Assembly (NCBI GenBank): GCA_027296525.1
Contig: JAPUJA010000265.1
Coordinates: 1-5,466 of the forward strand
DNA: 5,466 nt
DNA from: Pseudomonadota bacterium
GTDB taxonomy: Bacteria; Pseudomonadota; Alphaproteobacteria; UBA828; JAPUJA01
Direction of reading: 5' to 3'
The notes beneath the pieces are model-generated. The model worked only from the letters and a program-made list of their open reading frames with translations, made no database searches and was not told the DNA's origin. The translations under genes were made by a program, and so were the position numbers. Below, one piece after another: positions 1 through 5,466 of this stretch; positions within the stretch are counted from its first letter, which is position 1, and each line of letters starts with the position of its first letter.

Positions 1-386
1 GCTTCGTGGCCTTCGCCCGTGAGCTCGAAGGGCTGGGGAACCGGGAGACGGGCCTGAAGGCGCGCATCCACGCCTATGTCCACCATTTCTGCCGGGCCTT
101 CGATGAAGACTGGGTGCTCTTCAGCTATCTCCTGCTGTCCCAGCATGGCCAGCTCAAGAGGGTGACGCCCGACATGCCTCACCCCGTAAATGTCGTTCGT
201 GACAGCATTGCGGAGGCGATGGAGGGGGACGAGATCCCGCGCCGCGATCCCGAGCTCGCCACCGCCATGGTGCTCGGCCTCGTGTTGCAGACCGCCCTTA
301 GCAGCGTCTATGGGCGCATCGATCGGCCCATGGGCGCGCTTGCCGAGGAGCTTTCCGGCGCTTGCTGGCGCGTGCTCGAGCGGTGA
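1..386 (+). CDS. TetR/AcrR-family transcriptional repressor, C-terminal part (5'-truncated)
   Basis: The reading frame is open from base 3 (the first two bases finish an earlier codon) to a TGA at 384-386, giving 127 residues with no start inside the window that must be real. The sequence is all-helical and amphipathic, with the run YVHHFCRAFDEDW, then YLLLSQHGQL, then a helix containing AMVLGLVLQTALSSVYGRI. This pattern is typical of the ligand-binding and dimerisation half of TetR proteins. Full-length members are about 190-210 residues, so the missing 65-80 residues would hold the helix-turn-helix. The GTG at 6 is internal and should not be taken as the start. The gene lies 126 bases upstream of the lipid-remodelling fusion on the same strand, and a palindrome sits over the intervening promoter, so it probably controls that unit. 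The ligand is unknown; a fatty-acid or acyl derivative would fit the context but is a guess. Family assignment is from sequence character only, because the diagnostic domain is absent. Confidence 0.75.
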   Translation, partial: FVAFARELEGLGNRETGLKARIHAYVHHFCRAFDEDWVLFSYLLLSQHGQLKRVTPDMPHPVNVVRDSIAEAMEGDEIPRRDPELATAMVLGLVLQTALSSVYGRIDRPMGALAEELSGACWRVLER

Positions 387-392
387 TTTTTT

Positions 393-420
393 TTGACAAG
401 GATGTATGTGAATGTTTACT
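393..420 (+). promoter_or_regulatory. Sigma-70-type promoter for the lplT-aas fusion
   Basis: A perfect -35 hexamer TTGACA lies at 393-398. With a 16-base spacer it is followed by TTTACT at 415-420, which matches four of six bases of TATAAT. The two boxes lie in the only AT-rich island of the window, directly after the tetR stop codon and a run of eight T. Transcription would start near 426-428, leaving a leader of about 85 bases before the fusion gene. The -35 is strong evidence; the -10 is only moderate. Confidence 0.6.
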
Positions 421-423
421 TAC
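404..423. promoter_or_regulatory. Probable TetR-type operator (20-bp palindrome)
   Basis: The sequence GTATGTGAATGTTTACTTAC is an imperfect inverted repeat of the form GTAnGTnAA-nn-TTnACnTAC. Seven of nine arm positions pair around a two-base centre. It fills part of the spacer and covers the predicted -10 box, so a bound dimer would block RNA polymerase. Length and symmetry suit a TetR-family dimer, and the half-sites resemble, from memory, those of AcrR/TtgR-type regulators. The regulator encoded just upstream is the obvious candidate ligand. Binding itself is inferred. Confidence 0.6.
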
Positions 424-459
424 TTGCCCTCTCCATCGGTTTCCAGGGGGCTCCCGGAG

Positions 460-485
460 CGCCGCCATCGTCCGATCGGGCGGCG
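460..485 (+). other. GC-rich hairpin in the presumed 5' leader
   Basis: CGCCGCC at 460-466 pairs perfectly with GGCGGCG at 479-485 around a 12-base loop. It lies in the presumed untranslated leader, 12 bases before the GAAGG that may serve as ribosome binding site. No T-run follows it, so it is not an intrinsic terminator. In DNA this GC-rich a seven-pair stem can arise by chance, so a regulatory role is unproven. Confidence 0.3.
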
Positions 486-497
486 TGAGCGCACCCC

Positions 498-502
498 GAA
501 GG
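498..502 (+). promoter_or_regulatory. Possible ribosome binding site of the fusion gene
   Basis: GAAGG ends 10 bases before the GTG at 513 and 19 bases before the ATG at 522. The spacing favours the GTG start. A weaker GGTGG at 512-516 lies five bases before the ATG, so translation from 522 cannot be excluded. The two choices differ by three residues and do not affect any domain. Confidence 0.35.
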
Positions 503-512
503 CCCGCGAGCG

Positions 513-3500
513 GTGGTTGCGATGACCGGGCAGGAGAACTCACCGATCGGCGCGAGCTCCTACCGGGCGGTTCTTGGGCGCGAGGGGTTTTGGCCCTTTC
601 TGCTCACCCAATTCCTCGGGGCCTTCAACGACAATGTCTACAAGATCATCTTGCTCTTTATCGCGGCCGATCTCGGCATCGGGGTGGGCGCGGGCGGGGG
701 CTATCTCTCTCTGGTGGGGGCGGTCTTCGTCCTGCCCTACATTCTCTTCTCGGGTTACGCCGGCCACCTTGCCGATGCCTTCGACAAACGGCGCGTCCTG
801 ATCGTCACCAAGAGCCTCGAGGTCGTCGCCATGATCGGCGCGGCCGGCGCTTTCCTCATGGGGCACATCGAAGCGATGTTGGTGGTGCTCTTCGTCATGG
901 GGCTTCAATCGGCTTTGTTCAGCCCGGCCAAATACGGGATTCTGCCGGAACTCTTCCCGGAACGTGACTTAACGCGCGCCAACGGGCTGGTCGAGACGAG
1001 CACCTTCGTCGCCATCATCCTTGGCACCTCGGCCGGCAGCGTCATGTTCGGGTTCTGGAACGGCGCGCTCCATTGGATTGCGCTCGTTCTGATCGCGTTC
1101 GCGCTGGCGGGCTGGATCGCGAGCTTCCGCATCGCCCATGTTCCCGCGCCGTCCTCTCGCAAGCGCTTTCGCCTCTCTCCCTGGGCCGAGATCGCAACCG
1201 GCCTCACGCGCCTTTACCGCGACCAGAGCCTTTGGTTCACGGTCCTCGGCATCACCGGTTTCTGGTTTCTCGGGGCGCTCGTGCAGATGGACATCATTCT
1301 CTACGGAAAGGAATTGATGGGGCTCGACAATCTCGAGATCGGGCTGTTCGGCGCCTACTTCGCGATCGGCATCGGGATCGGCAGCCTTGCCGCGGGCCGG
1401 CTCTCGGGCGAGCGCGTCGAGCTCGGGCTCGTTCCCTGGGGCGCGCTCGGGATCGCCGGGGGACTCTTTCTGCTCTACGGCGCCGCTCCGTCTTACGCGC
1501 AAGCCGCGGCCGCCCTCGGGCTCATGGGGTTTGCCGGCGGGCTCTACATCGTTCCGCTCAACGCCTTCCTTCAATTGCGTGCCGGGGACGACGAGAAGGG
1601 GCGCCTGATCGCCACCAACAATTTCCTCAACATGGCGGGCATCCTGCTCGCTTCCGGCGTGCTGTGGGGCCTCCATGACGGCCTCGGGTTTGGGCCCGAT
1701 GAGATCGTTCTCGCCTTCGGCCTGCTCATCCTCGTGGCCATCGCCGCGGCGCTTCTCGCCGGGCCTCGCCTCTTTATCCGCGCGGCGCTTCTCGCCGTGA
1801 CGCACAGCGTCTATCGGCTTCGCACCCTTGGCGCGGCTCACATACCCCTCGACGGACCGGCGCTCCTCGTCTGCAATCACCTGACGTTCGTCGACGGCCT
1901 GTTCGTGAGCGCCGCGCTCGGGCGTCCCGTCCGCTTCATCGTCGACCGGCGTTACTACGATCTGCCGGTGCTCAACGCGCTTTTCCGCCGGCTGGGAGCG
2001 ATCCCGATCGCGGGCGGGAGTCCGAAACAGATCGTGCGGGCGCTCGTCCGGGCGCGCGACGAGCTCCGCCGGGGCGAGGTCGTCTGCATCTTCGCCGAGG
2101 GGGGGATCAGCCGCACCGGCAACATGCTTCCGTTCAAGCGCGGGCTTGAGCGGATCACGCGCGGCCTCGAGGTTCCGATCGTTCCCGTTCATCTCGATCG
2201 TCTCTGGGGCAGCATCTTCAGCTTCAAGGGCGGGCGCTTCTTCTGGAAATGGCCGGAACGTCTGCCCTATCCGGTGACGATCTCATTCGGTCCCGCTATC
2301 ACCCATCGCGCGACGGCGTGGGAGGTGCGTCAGGCGATTCTCGAACTCGGTGTCGAGGCGGCGAGGCAGCGGGGCGGGCCGAATGAGACCCTCGCGCTCC
2401 GTTTTGTCCGGACGGCGAAAAGGCGGTGGCTCGGCTTCGCCATGGCGGACTCGAGCGGGACCCGGCTCGGTTATGGCAAAACCCTGATCGCGAGCCTCGT
2501 ACTGGCGCGCCGTCTCGCCAGGCATTCGGCGGGGTCTCCCATGGTCGGGATCCTCTTGCCCGCTTCGACGGCCGGCGCGCTCAGCAATATCGCCCTAACC
2601 CTTGCCGGTGCCGTGCCCGTCAACCTCAACTTCAGCGCCGGGCCCGAGGCGGTCGGCGCGGCGGTGAAGCGCTGCGGCATCCGAACGGTCATCACCTCCC
2701 GGCGCTTCCTCGACCGAGCCGACCGGCCACCGGTCGATGACGTGCTGCTGATCGAAGACCTGTTGGCCGGGACGACGCTGTTCAAGCGCGTCCTCACGGC
2801 CGTCGGCGCGTTCGTCCTGCCCGCTCGTTGGCTGTGCGCTCTGTGCGGCGCCGGCCGGGGCGGAGCGGATCGGCCCGCAACGGTCCTCTTCTCGAGCGGC
2901 AGCACCGGAGCACCCAAGGGGATCATGCTCTCCCACCGGAACATTCTTGCCAATGTCGAGGCCATCGGTCAGGTCTTCGACGTGACGAAACGCGACAGGA
3001 TCATGGGCGCTCTGCCCTTTTTCCACGCCTTCGGGCTGACGGGCACGATCTGGCTTCCGATGGTCTTGGGCGCCGGCGTGGTCTATCACGCGAACCCACT
3101 CGATGGGCGGCGCATCGGTCGTTTGACCGAATCGCACGGGGCGACGGTATTGTTGAGCACGCCGACTTTTCTCAAGGCCTATCTCAGGCTCTGCTCCAAG
3201 CGGAACTTTGCGACCCTGCGCTACGTCATCACCGGGGCCGAGAGGCTGGGCGAGGGTCTCGCCGATGCCTTCGCCGACAAGTTCGGCCGGGCCCCGTTCG
3301 AAGGCTATGGGGCGAGCGAGCTTGGACCGGTGGTGGCCGTGAACTTTGGAAGCTCGCCCGCCGAAGGGGTGAGCGGCCCGGCCGGGAGCGTCGGTCACCC
3401 CCTGCCTGGCGTGGCGGTCAAATTGATCGATCCCGATACCGGGTCGGCTTGTGGTCCGGGCGAGACGGGCCTGCTGCTCGTGAAGAGCCCGTCCTGCATG

Positions 3501-3962
3501 TTGGGTTATCTGGAGGATCCGGAAGCGACGGCCGCGGCCTTCCGTGACGGGTGGTATGTGAGCGGTGATATCGCGCATCTGGATCGTTCGGGCTTCCTCT
3601 ACATCGTCGATCGCCTCGCGCGCTTCAGCAAGGTCGGTGGCGAGATGATCCCCCATGTTAAGGTCGAGCAGGCGATCAACCGCGTGCTCGGCGAGGACGC
3701 GTCGGTGGTCACCTCGGTGCCGGACGAGGAACGGGGCGAACGGCTCGTGGCGCTCTATTCCCGGATGGACCTTTCGCCGGAGGCGTTACGGCAGGCGCTC
3801 GTGAGCAGCGAACTCCCGCGGCTGTGGTTACCGAAGGTCGAGAACCTCCATCCGATCCGCGATCTTCCGTTGCTCGCCATGGGCAAGGCGGATCTTCGCA
3901 AGGCGCGCGAGATGGCGCTCGAGCTGGTGCATGCCGGTTCGCGCCGGCCGTCTGTGGCGTGA
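513..3962 (+). CDS. aas: Trimodular LplT-Aas fusion: lysophospholipid flippase / acyltransferase / acyl-ACP synthetase
   Basis: This 1149-residue inner-membrane protein would salvage lysophospholipids: flip them inward, load a fatty acid onto ACP at the cost of ATP, and reacylate the lysolipid. Residues 1-425 form an LplT-like MFS transporter with about 12 hydrophobic helices, the N-terminal signature QFLGAFNDN (33-41) and the loop 2-3 motif GHLADAFDKRR (84-94). Residues about 428-615 are a PlsC-type acyltransferase with NHLTFVD (H456 and D461 form the HX4D catalytic pair), FAEGGISR (527-534) and VPIVPVH (554-560). Residues about 627-1135 are an ANL adenylating domain: P-loop FSSGSTGAPKG (793-803), FEGYGASE (929-936), WYVSGD (1014-1019), the hinge region DRLARFSKVGGE (1033-1044) and a probable catalytic lysine K1125 in LAMGK. 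All key residues are intact. In E. coli lplT and aas are separate adjacent genes; here they form one chain, an arrangement I recall from other proteobacteria. GTG 513 is used as start because of the upstream GAAGG; ATG 522 is the alternative. The exact lysolipid head group cannot be read from the sequence. Confidence 0.93.
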   Translation: MVAMTGQENSPIGASSYRAVLGREGFWPFLLTQFLGAFNDNVYKIILLFIAADLGIGVGAGGGYLSLVGAVFVLPYILFSGYAGHLADAFDKRRVLIVTKSLEVVAMIGAAGAFLMGHIEAMLVVLFVMGLQSALFSPAKYGILPELFPERDLTRANGLVETSTFVAIILGTSAGSVMFGFWNGALHWIALVLIAFALAGWIASFRIAHVPAPSSRKRFRLSPWAEIATGLTRLYRDQSLWFTVLGITGFWFLGALVQMDIILYGKELMGLDNLEIGLFGAYFAIGIGIGSLAAGRLSGERVELGLVPWGALGIAGGLFLLYGAAPSYAQAAAALGLMGFAGGLYIVPLNAFLQLRAGDDEKGRLIATNNFLNMAGILLASGVLWGLHDGLGFGPDEIVLAFGLLILVAIAAALLAGPRLFIRAALLAVTHSVYRLRTLGAAHIPLDGPALLVCNHLTFVDGLFVSAALGRPVRFIVDRRYYDLPVLNALFRRLGAIPIAGGSPKQIVRALVRARDELRRGEVVCIFAEGGISRTGNMLPFKRGLERITRGLEVPIVPVHLDRLWGSIFSFKGGRFFWKWPERLPYPVTISFGPAITHRATAWEVRQAILELGVEAARQRGGPNETLALRFVRTAKRRWLGFAMADSSGTRLGYGKTLIASLVLARRLARHSAGSPMVGILLPASTAGALSNIALTLAGAVPVNLNFSAGPEAVGAAVKRCGIRTVITSRRFLDRADRPPVDDVLLIEDLLAGTTLFKRVLTAVGAFVLPARWLCALCGAGRGGADRPATVLFSSGSTGAPKGIMLSHRNILANVEAIGQVFDVTKRDRIMGALPFFHAFGLTGTIWLPMVLGAGVVYHANPLDGRRIGRLTESHGATVLLSTPTFLKAYLRLCSKRNFATLRYVITGAERLGEGLADAFADKFGRAPFEGYGASELGPVVAVNFGSSPAEGVSGPAGSVGHPLPGVAVKLIDPDTGSACGPGETGLLLVKSPSCMLGYLEDPEATAAAFRDGWYVSGDIAHLDRSGFLYIVDRLARFSKVGGEMIPHVKVEQAINRVLGEDASVVTSVPDEERGERLVALYSRMDLSPEALRQALVSSELPRLWLPKVENLHPIRDLPLLAMGKADLRKAREMALELVHAGSRRPSVA

Positions 3963-4000
3963 TGGAGCGTCCATTTGGATGCAAAGGGGAAGAGCCATGA
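3962..4000 (+). other. Possible 12-codon coupling ORF bridging the two genes
   Basis: An ATG at 3962 overlaps the fusion's stop codon (TGATG at 3960-3964). It opens a 12-codon frame (MERPFGCKGEEP) whose TGA at 3998-4000 overlaps the hydrolase start codon (ATGA at 3997-4000). Ribosomes ending the fusion could re-initiate here and be delivered to the next start. It is more likely a chance frame than a functional peptide, and the hydrolase has its own good ribosome binding site. Confidence 0.2.
3984..3994 (+). promoter_or_regulatory. Ribosome binding site of the hydrolase gene
   Basis: The purine run AAGGGGAAGAG ends two bases before the ATG at 3997. Its AAGGGG core lies about seven bases from that ATG, a near-ideal spacing. 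It fixes the hydrolase start at 3997. Confidence 0.75.
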
Positions 4001-5466
4001 GCGCGTCACGCGGCGCGGGCCGGCCGCCGCCCCTCGACCGCCTGATCCTTAAAGGGCCGCTTGGCCGCTTGATCCTACGCCCCTGGTTCGACCGGCTGGC
4101 CCTCTGGCTCATCGTTCGCTGGTATCTGCCGTTGTCGCGGGGCTGGGCGGGCACCCGGGCGATTGCCGCCTCCGGCGGCGGCGCGTTCGAGGACGGCGCG
4201 CCGCTGCCGTTCCGCCGGCGGGCAGGATGGGCGGTCCGCCTGGTCGAGCGGCGCGGGCGCGCCTACGAGCTTGCGGCCGAGGCCTGGGAGAAGGCCTTCT
4301 TCGGTGCGCGCCCTCCGGCCGAGGTCGAGCTTCGCGCCGCTGAAATCGCCCGAGAGAGGGCGGCCAGTCGGTTCATGGCGGCGCGCATCGCCTTCGCGTC
4401 CCTCAGGCACCGCCTTCCTCCCGTCAAATGGGCGATCGCCGGGCCGGGCGAGGTGGCGCGCGCCCACGGCGCTCGCCTTCACGACGAACGGGCGGCCTGG
4501 GCCCTTCCCACGATCTTGCCTCCGGTCGGGCTTTCCCACGGTGTTCGCGGCTGCTACGGCGTCGAGCGTTGGCTCCGCTTCGTTTCGCCGAAGCTCGGCG
4601 ACACCGTTTGGGCGCGGGTCTATGAGCCCGAGCATCCCGGCGCCAAGCCACCCACCGTCATCTTCCTGCACGGCATCGCCATGGAGACCGAGATGTGGCG
4701 TGCCCGCGCCGATCCCGTGAATGCCTTGACGCGGCGGGGCATTCGCGTCGTGCGTCCCGAAGGGCCTTGGCATGGAAGGCGCTGCCCGGCGGGCTGGTAC
4801 GGCGGCGAATGGCTCGTGGCGCGCGGGCCTCTCGGGCTGATCGATCTGTTCGATGCTTGGGTTGCGGAGCTCGCGCTGATCGTCGCCTGGGCGCGCGAGA
4901 CGGCGCTGGGGCCCGTCGCCGTCGGCGGCGTGAGCCTGGGCGCGCTTGCCAGTCAACTGGCGGCGACGGCCGCGCGCCATTGGCCCGAGGAATGCCGCCC
5001 CGACGCGCTCCTGCTCGTCGCGACCAGCGGCGCCGTGCTGGAAATCACCTATGACGGCGCGCTGGCACGGGCCTTGGGCCTGGCTCCAGAGCTCGAGAGG
5101 GCCGGCTGGTCCCGGGAGGCCCTCGAGCGTTGGCGCCCGCTCTTGGAGCCCCAGGGGGCGCCCGCCGTCGCGGCGGAGAAGATCGTCATGCTCCTCGGCC
5201 GGTGCGATGAGGTGACGCCTTATTCCGGCGGCCAGGCACTCGCCCGACGATGGGCGCTGCCGCCATCGAACGTTTTTGTACGGGAGCGGGGTCACTTCTC
5301 GGTCTCCCTCGGCCTGCTCGACGACCCAGCGCCCCTCGACCGCCTGGCCGGGATTCTCTTGGCGGGCGAGGGGCGCTGGGTCGTCGAGCAGGCCGAGGGA
5401 GACCGAGAAGTGACCCCGCTCCCGTACAAAAACGTTCGATGGCGGCAGCGCCCATCGTCGGGCGAG
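3997..5466 (+). CDS. Alpha/beta hydrolase (probable lipase or esterase type), 3' end not native
   Basis: From the ATG at 3997 the frame is open to the end of the window (490 codons, no stop). The catalytic core lies in the C-terminal half. The oxyanion-side HG is at 225-226 in VIFLHGIAME. The nucleophile elbow GVSLG is at 311-315 with S313, the acid is probably D404 in LLGRCDEVTP, and the base is H433 in ERGHFS. The triad order and spacing are normal for the fold. About 215 residues precede the core: a basic N-terminus, a W/L-rich stretch near residues 29-50 that may contact membrane, and a charged helical part around 87-130. The segment RPEGPWHGRRCP (247-258) loosely recalls ABHD18-like hydrolases, but that is a weak impression. 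The gene follows the fusion by 34 bases with no terminator between, so an operon is likely, and a (lyso)lipid or acyl-ester substrate would fit. No signal peptide is obvious. From about codon 457 the frame runs into the reverse complement of its own sequence, so the tail is not reliable; the true protein probably ends not far beyond residue 456. Confidence 0.82.
   Translation, partial: MSASRGAGRPPPLDRLILKGPLGRLILRPWFDRLALWLIVRWYLPLSRGWAGTRAIAASGGGAFEDGAPLPFRRRAGWAVRLVERRGRAYELAAEAWEKAFFGARPPAEVELRAAEIARERAASRFMAARIAFASLRHRLPPVKWAIAGPGEVARAHGARLHDERAAWALPTILPPVGLSHGVRGCYGVERWLRFVSPKLGDTVWARVYEPEHPGAKPPTVIFLHGIAMETEMWRARADPVNALTRRGIRVVRPEGPWHGRRCPAGWYGGEWLVARGPLGLIDLFDAWVAELALIVAWARETALGPVAVGGVSLGALASQLAATAARHWPEECRPDALLLVATSGAVLEITYDGALARALGLAPELERAGWSREALERWRPLLEPQGAPAVAAEKIVMLLGRCDEVTPYSGGQALARRWALPPSNVFVRERGHFSVSLGLLDDPAPLDRLAGILLAGEGRWVVEQAEGDREVTPLPYKNVRWRQRPSSGE
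5239..5466. repeat. Perfect 100-base inverted repeat at the window end (fold-back)
   Basis: Bases 5239-5338 and 5367-5466 are exact reverse complements over all 100 positions. The 28-base centre starts with one mismatch (A5339 against G5366), then five more paired bases (CCGCC 5340-5344 with GGCGG 5361-5365), leaving a 16-base loop. The left arm codes for hydrolase residues 415-448, including the catalytic histidine; the right arm makes no sense as protein. The right arm ends exactly at the last base of the window, so the true repeat may be longer. A snap-back amplification chimera or contig-end misassembly is the best explanation; a natural hairpin is possible but less likely. Confidence 0.95.

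Noticed and set aside
374..394. Possible intrinsic terminator after tetR (GCTCGAGC followed by eight T)
   Set aside because: The palindrome has no loop and no stable stem could be built directly before the T-run. The T-run is better explained as part of the AT-rich promoter.
362..967. 201-codon + strand frame across the tetR end, promoter and start of the fusion
   Set aside because: It crosses the promoter and operator and continues out of frame through the transporter. The translation is Arg/Gly-rich with no domain.
969..2192. 407-codon open frame on the minus strand inside the fusion gene
   Set aside because: It is a low-complexity, charged translation antisense to clear MFS and PlsC domains, with no motif and no start context.
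2595..3656. 353-codon open frame on the minus strand
   Set aside because: It lies opposite the conserved adenylation motifs and its composition is that of an antisense shadow.
4075..5295. 406-codon open frame on the minus strand
   Set aside because: It lies opposite the hydrolase, is rich in Arg, Pro, Gly and Ala with no recognisable motif, and its 5' portion reads through the fold-back region. High GC content explains the lack of stops.
5186..5455. 89-codon minus-strand frame in the last 280 bases
   Set aside because: It lies almost entirely in the inverted repeat, so its two halves are mirror readings of the same sequence; it is a product of the fold-back.
5239..5466. Mobile-element terminal inverted repeats or a telomere-like hairpin
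   Set aside because: The arms contain ordinary hydrolase coding sequence including the catalytic histidine, there is no transposase or flanking duplication, and the arm ends coincide with the window end.

Overview
The window is GC-rich (roughly two thirds G+C by eye) and densely coded on the + strand. The gene content (a TetR-type regulator, then a giant LplT-Aas fusion, then an alpha/beta hydrolase) and codon usage suggest an alphaproteobacterium or a similar high-GC proteobacterium. No rRNA or single-copy marker gene is present, so the assignment is an inference.

Layout. Bases 1-386 hold the C-terminal part of a TetR/AcrR-family repressor whose DNA-binding domain lies upstream of the window. 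Bases 387-512 are the only sizeable intergenic gap. Inside a short AT-rich island it holds a consensus -35 box (TTGACA) and a plausible -10, with a 20-bp imperfect palindrome overlapping the -10. A GC-rich hairpin follows in the presumed 5' leader. Bases 513-3962 encode a 1149-residue protein with three modules in order: a 12-helix MFS lysophospholipid flippase (LplT-like), a PlsC-type acyltransferase, and an ANL-superfamily acyl-ACP synthetase. After 34 bases, a well-placed ribosome binding site leads into an alpha/beta hydrolase (from 3997) with a recognisable Ser-Asp-His triad. Its reading frame stays open to the end of the window.

How the genes may work together. The fusion is equipped to bring lysophospholipid to the inner face of the cytoplasmic membrane, activate a fatty acid onto ACP, and reacylate the lysolipid. 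The downstream hydrolase is probably co-transcribed and could act on a lipid or acyl ester in the same remodelling cycle, but its substrate cannot be read from the sequence. The TetR protein probably represses the unit by binding the palindrome over the promoter.

Main caution. The last 228 bases (5239-5466) form an inverted repeat with perfect 100-base arms, and the right arm ends exactly at the window end. The right arm is the reverse complement of hydrolase coding sequence. This looks like a fold-back (snap-back) chimera or contig-end assembly artefact, so hydrolase sequence beyond about 5366 should not be trusted. I found no CRISPR array, insertion sequence, tRNA or rRNA, and no convincing undescribed system.
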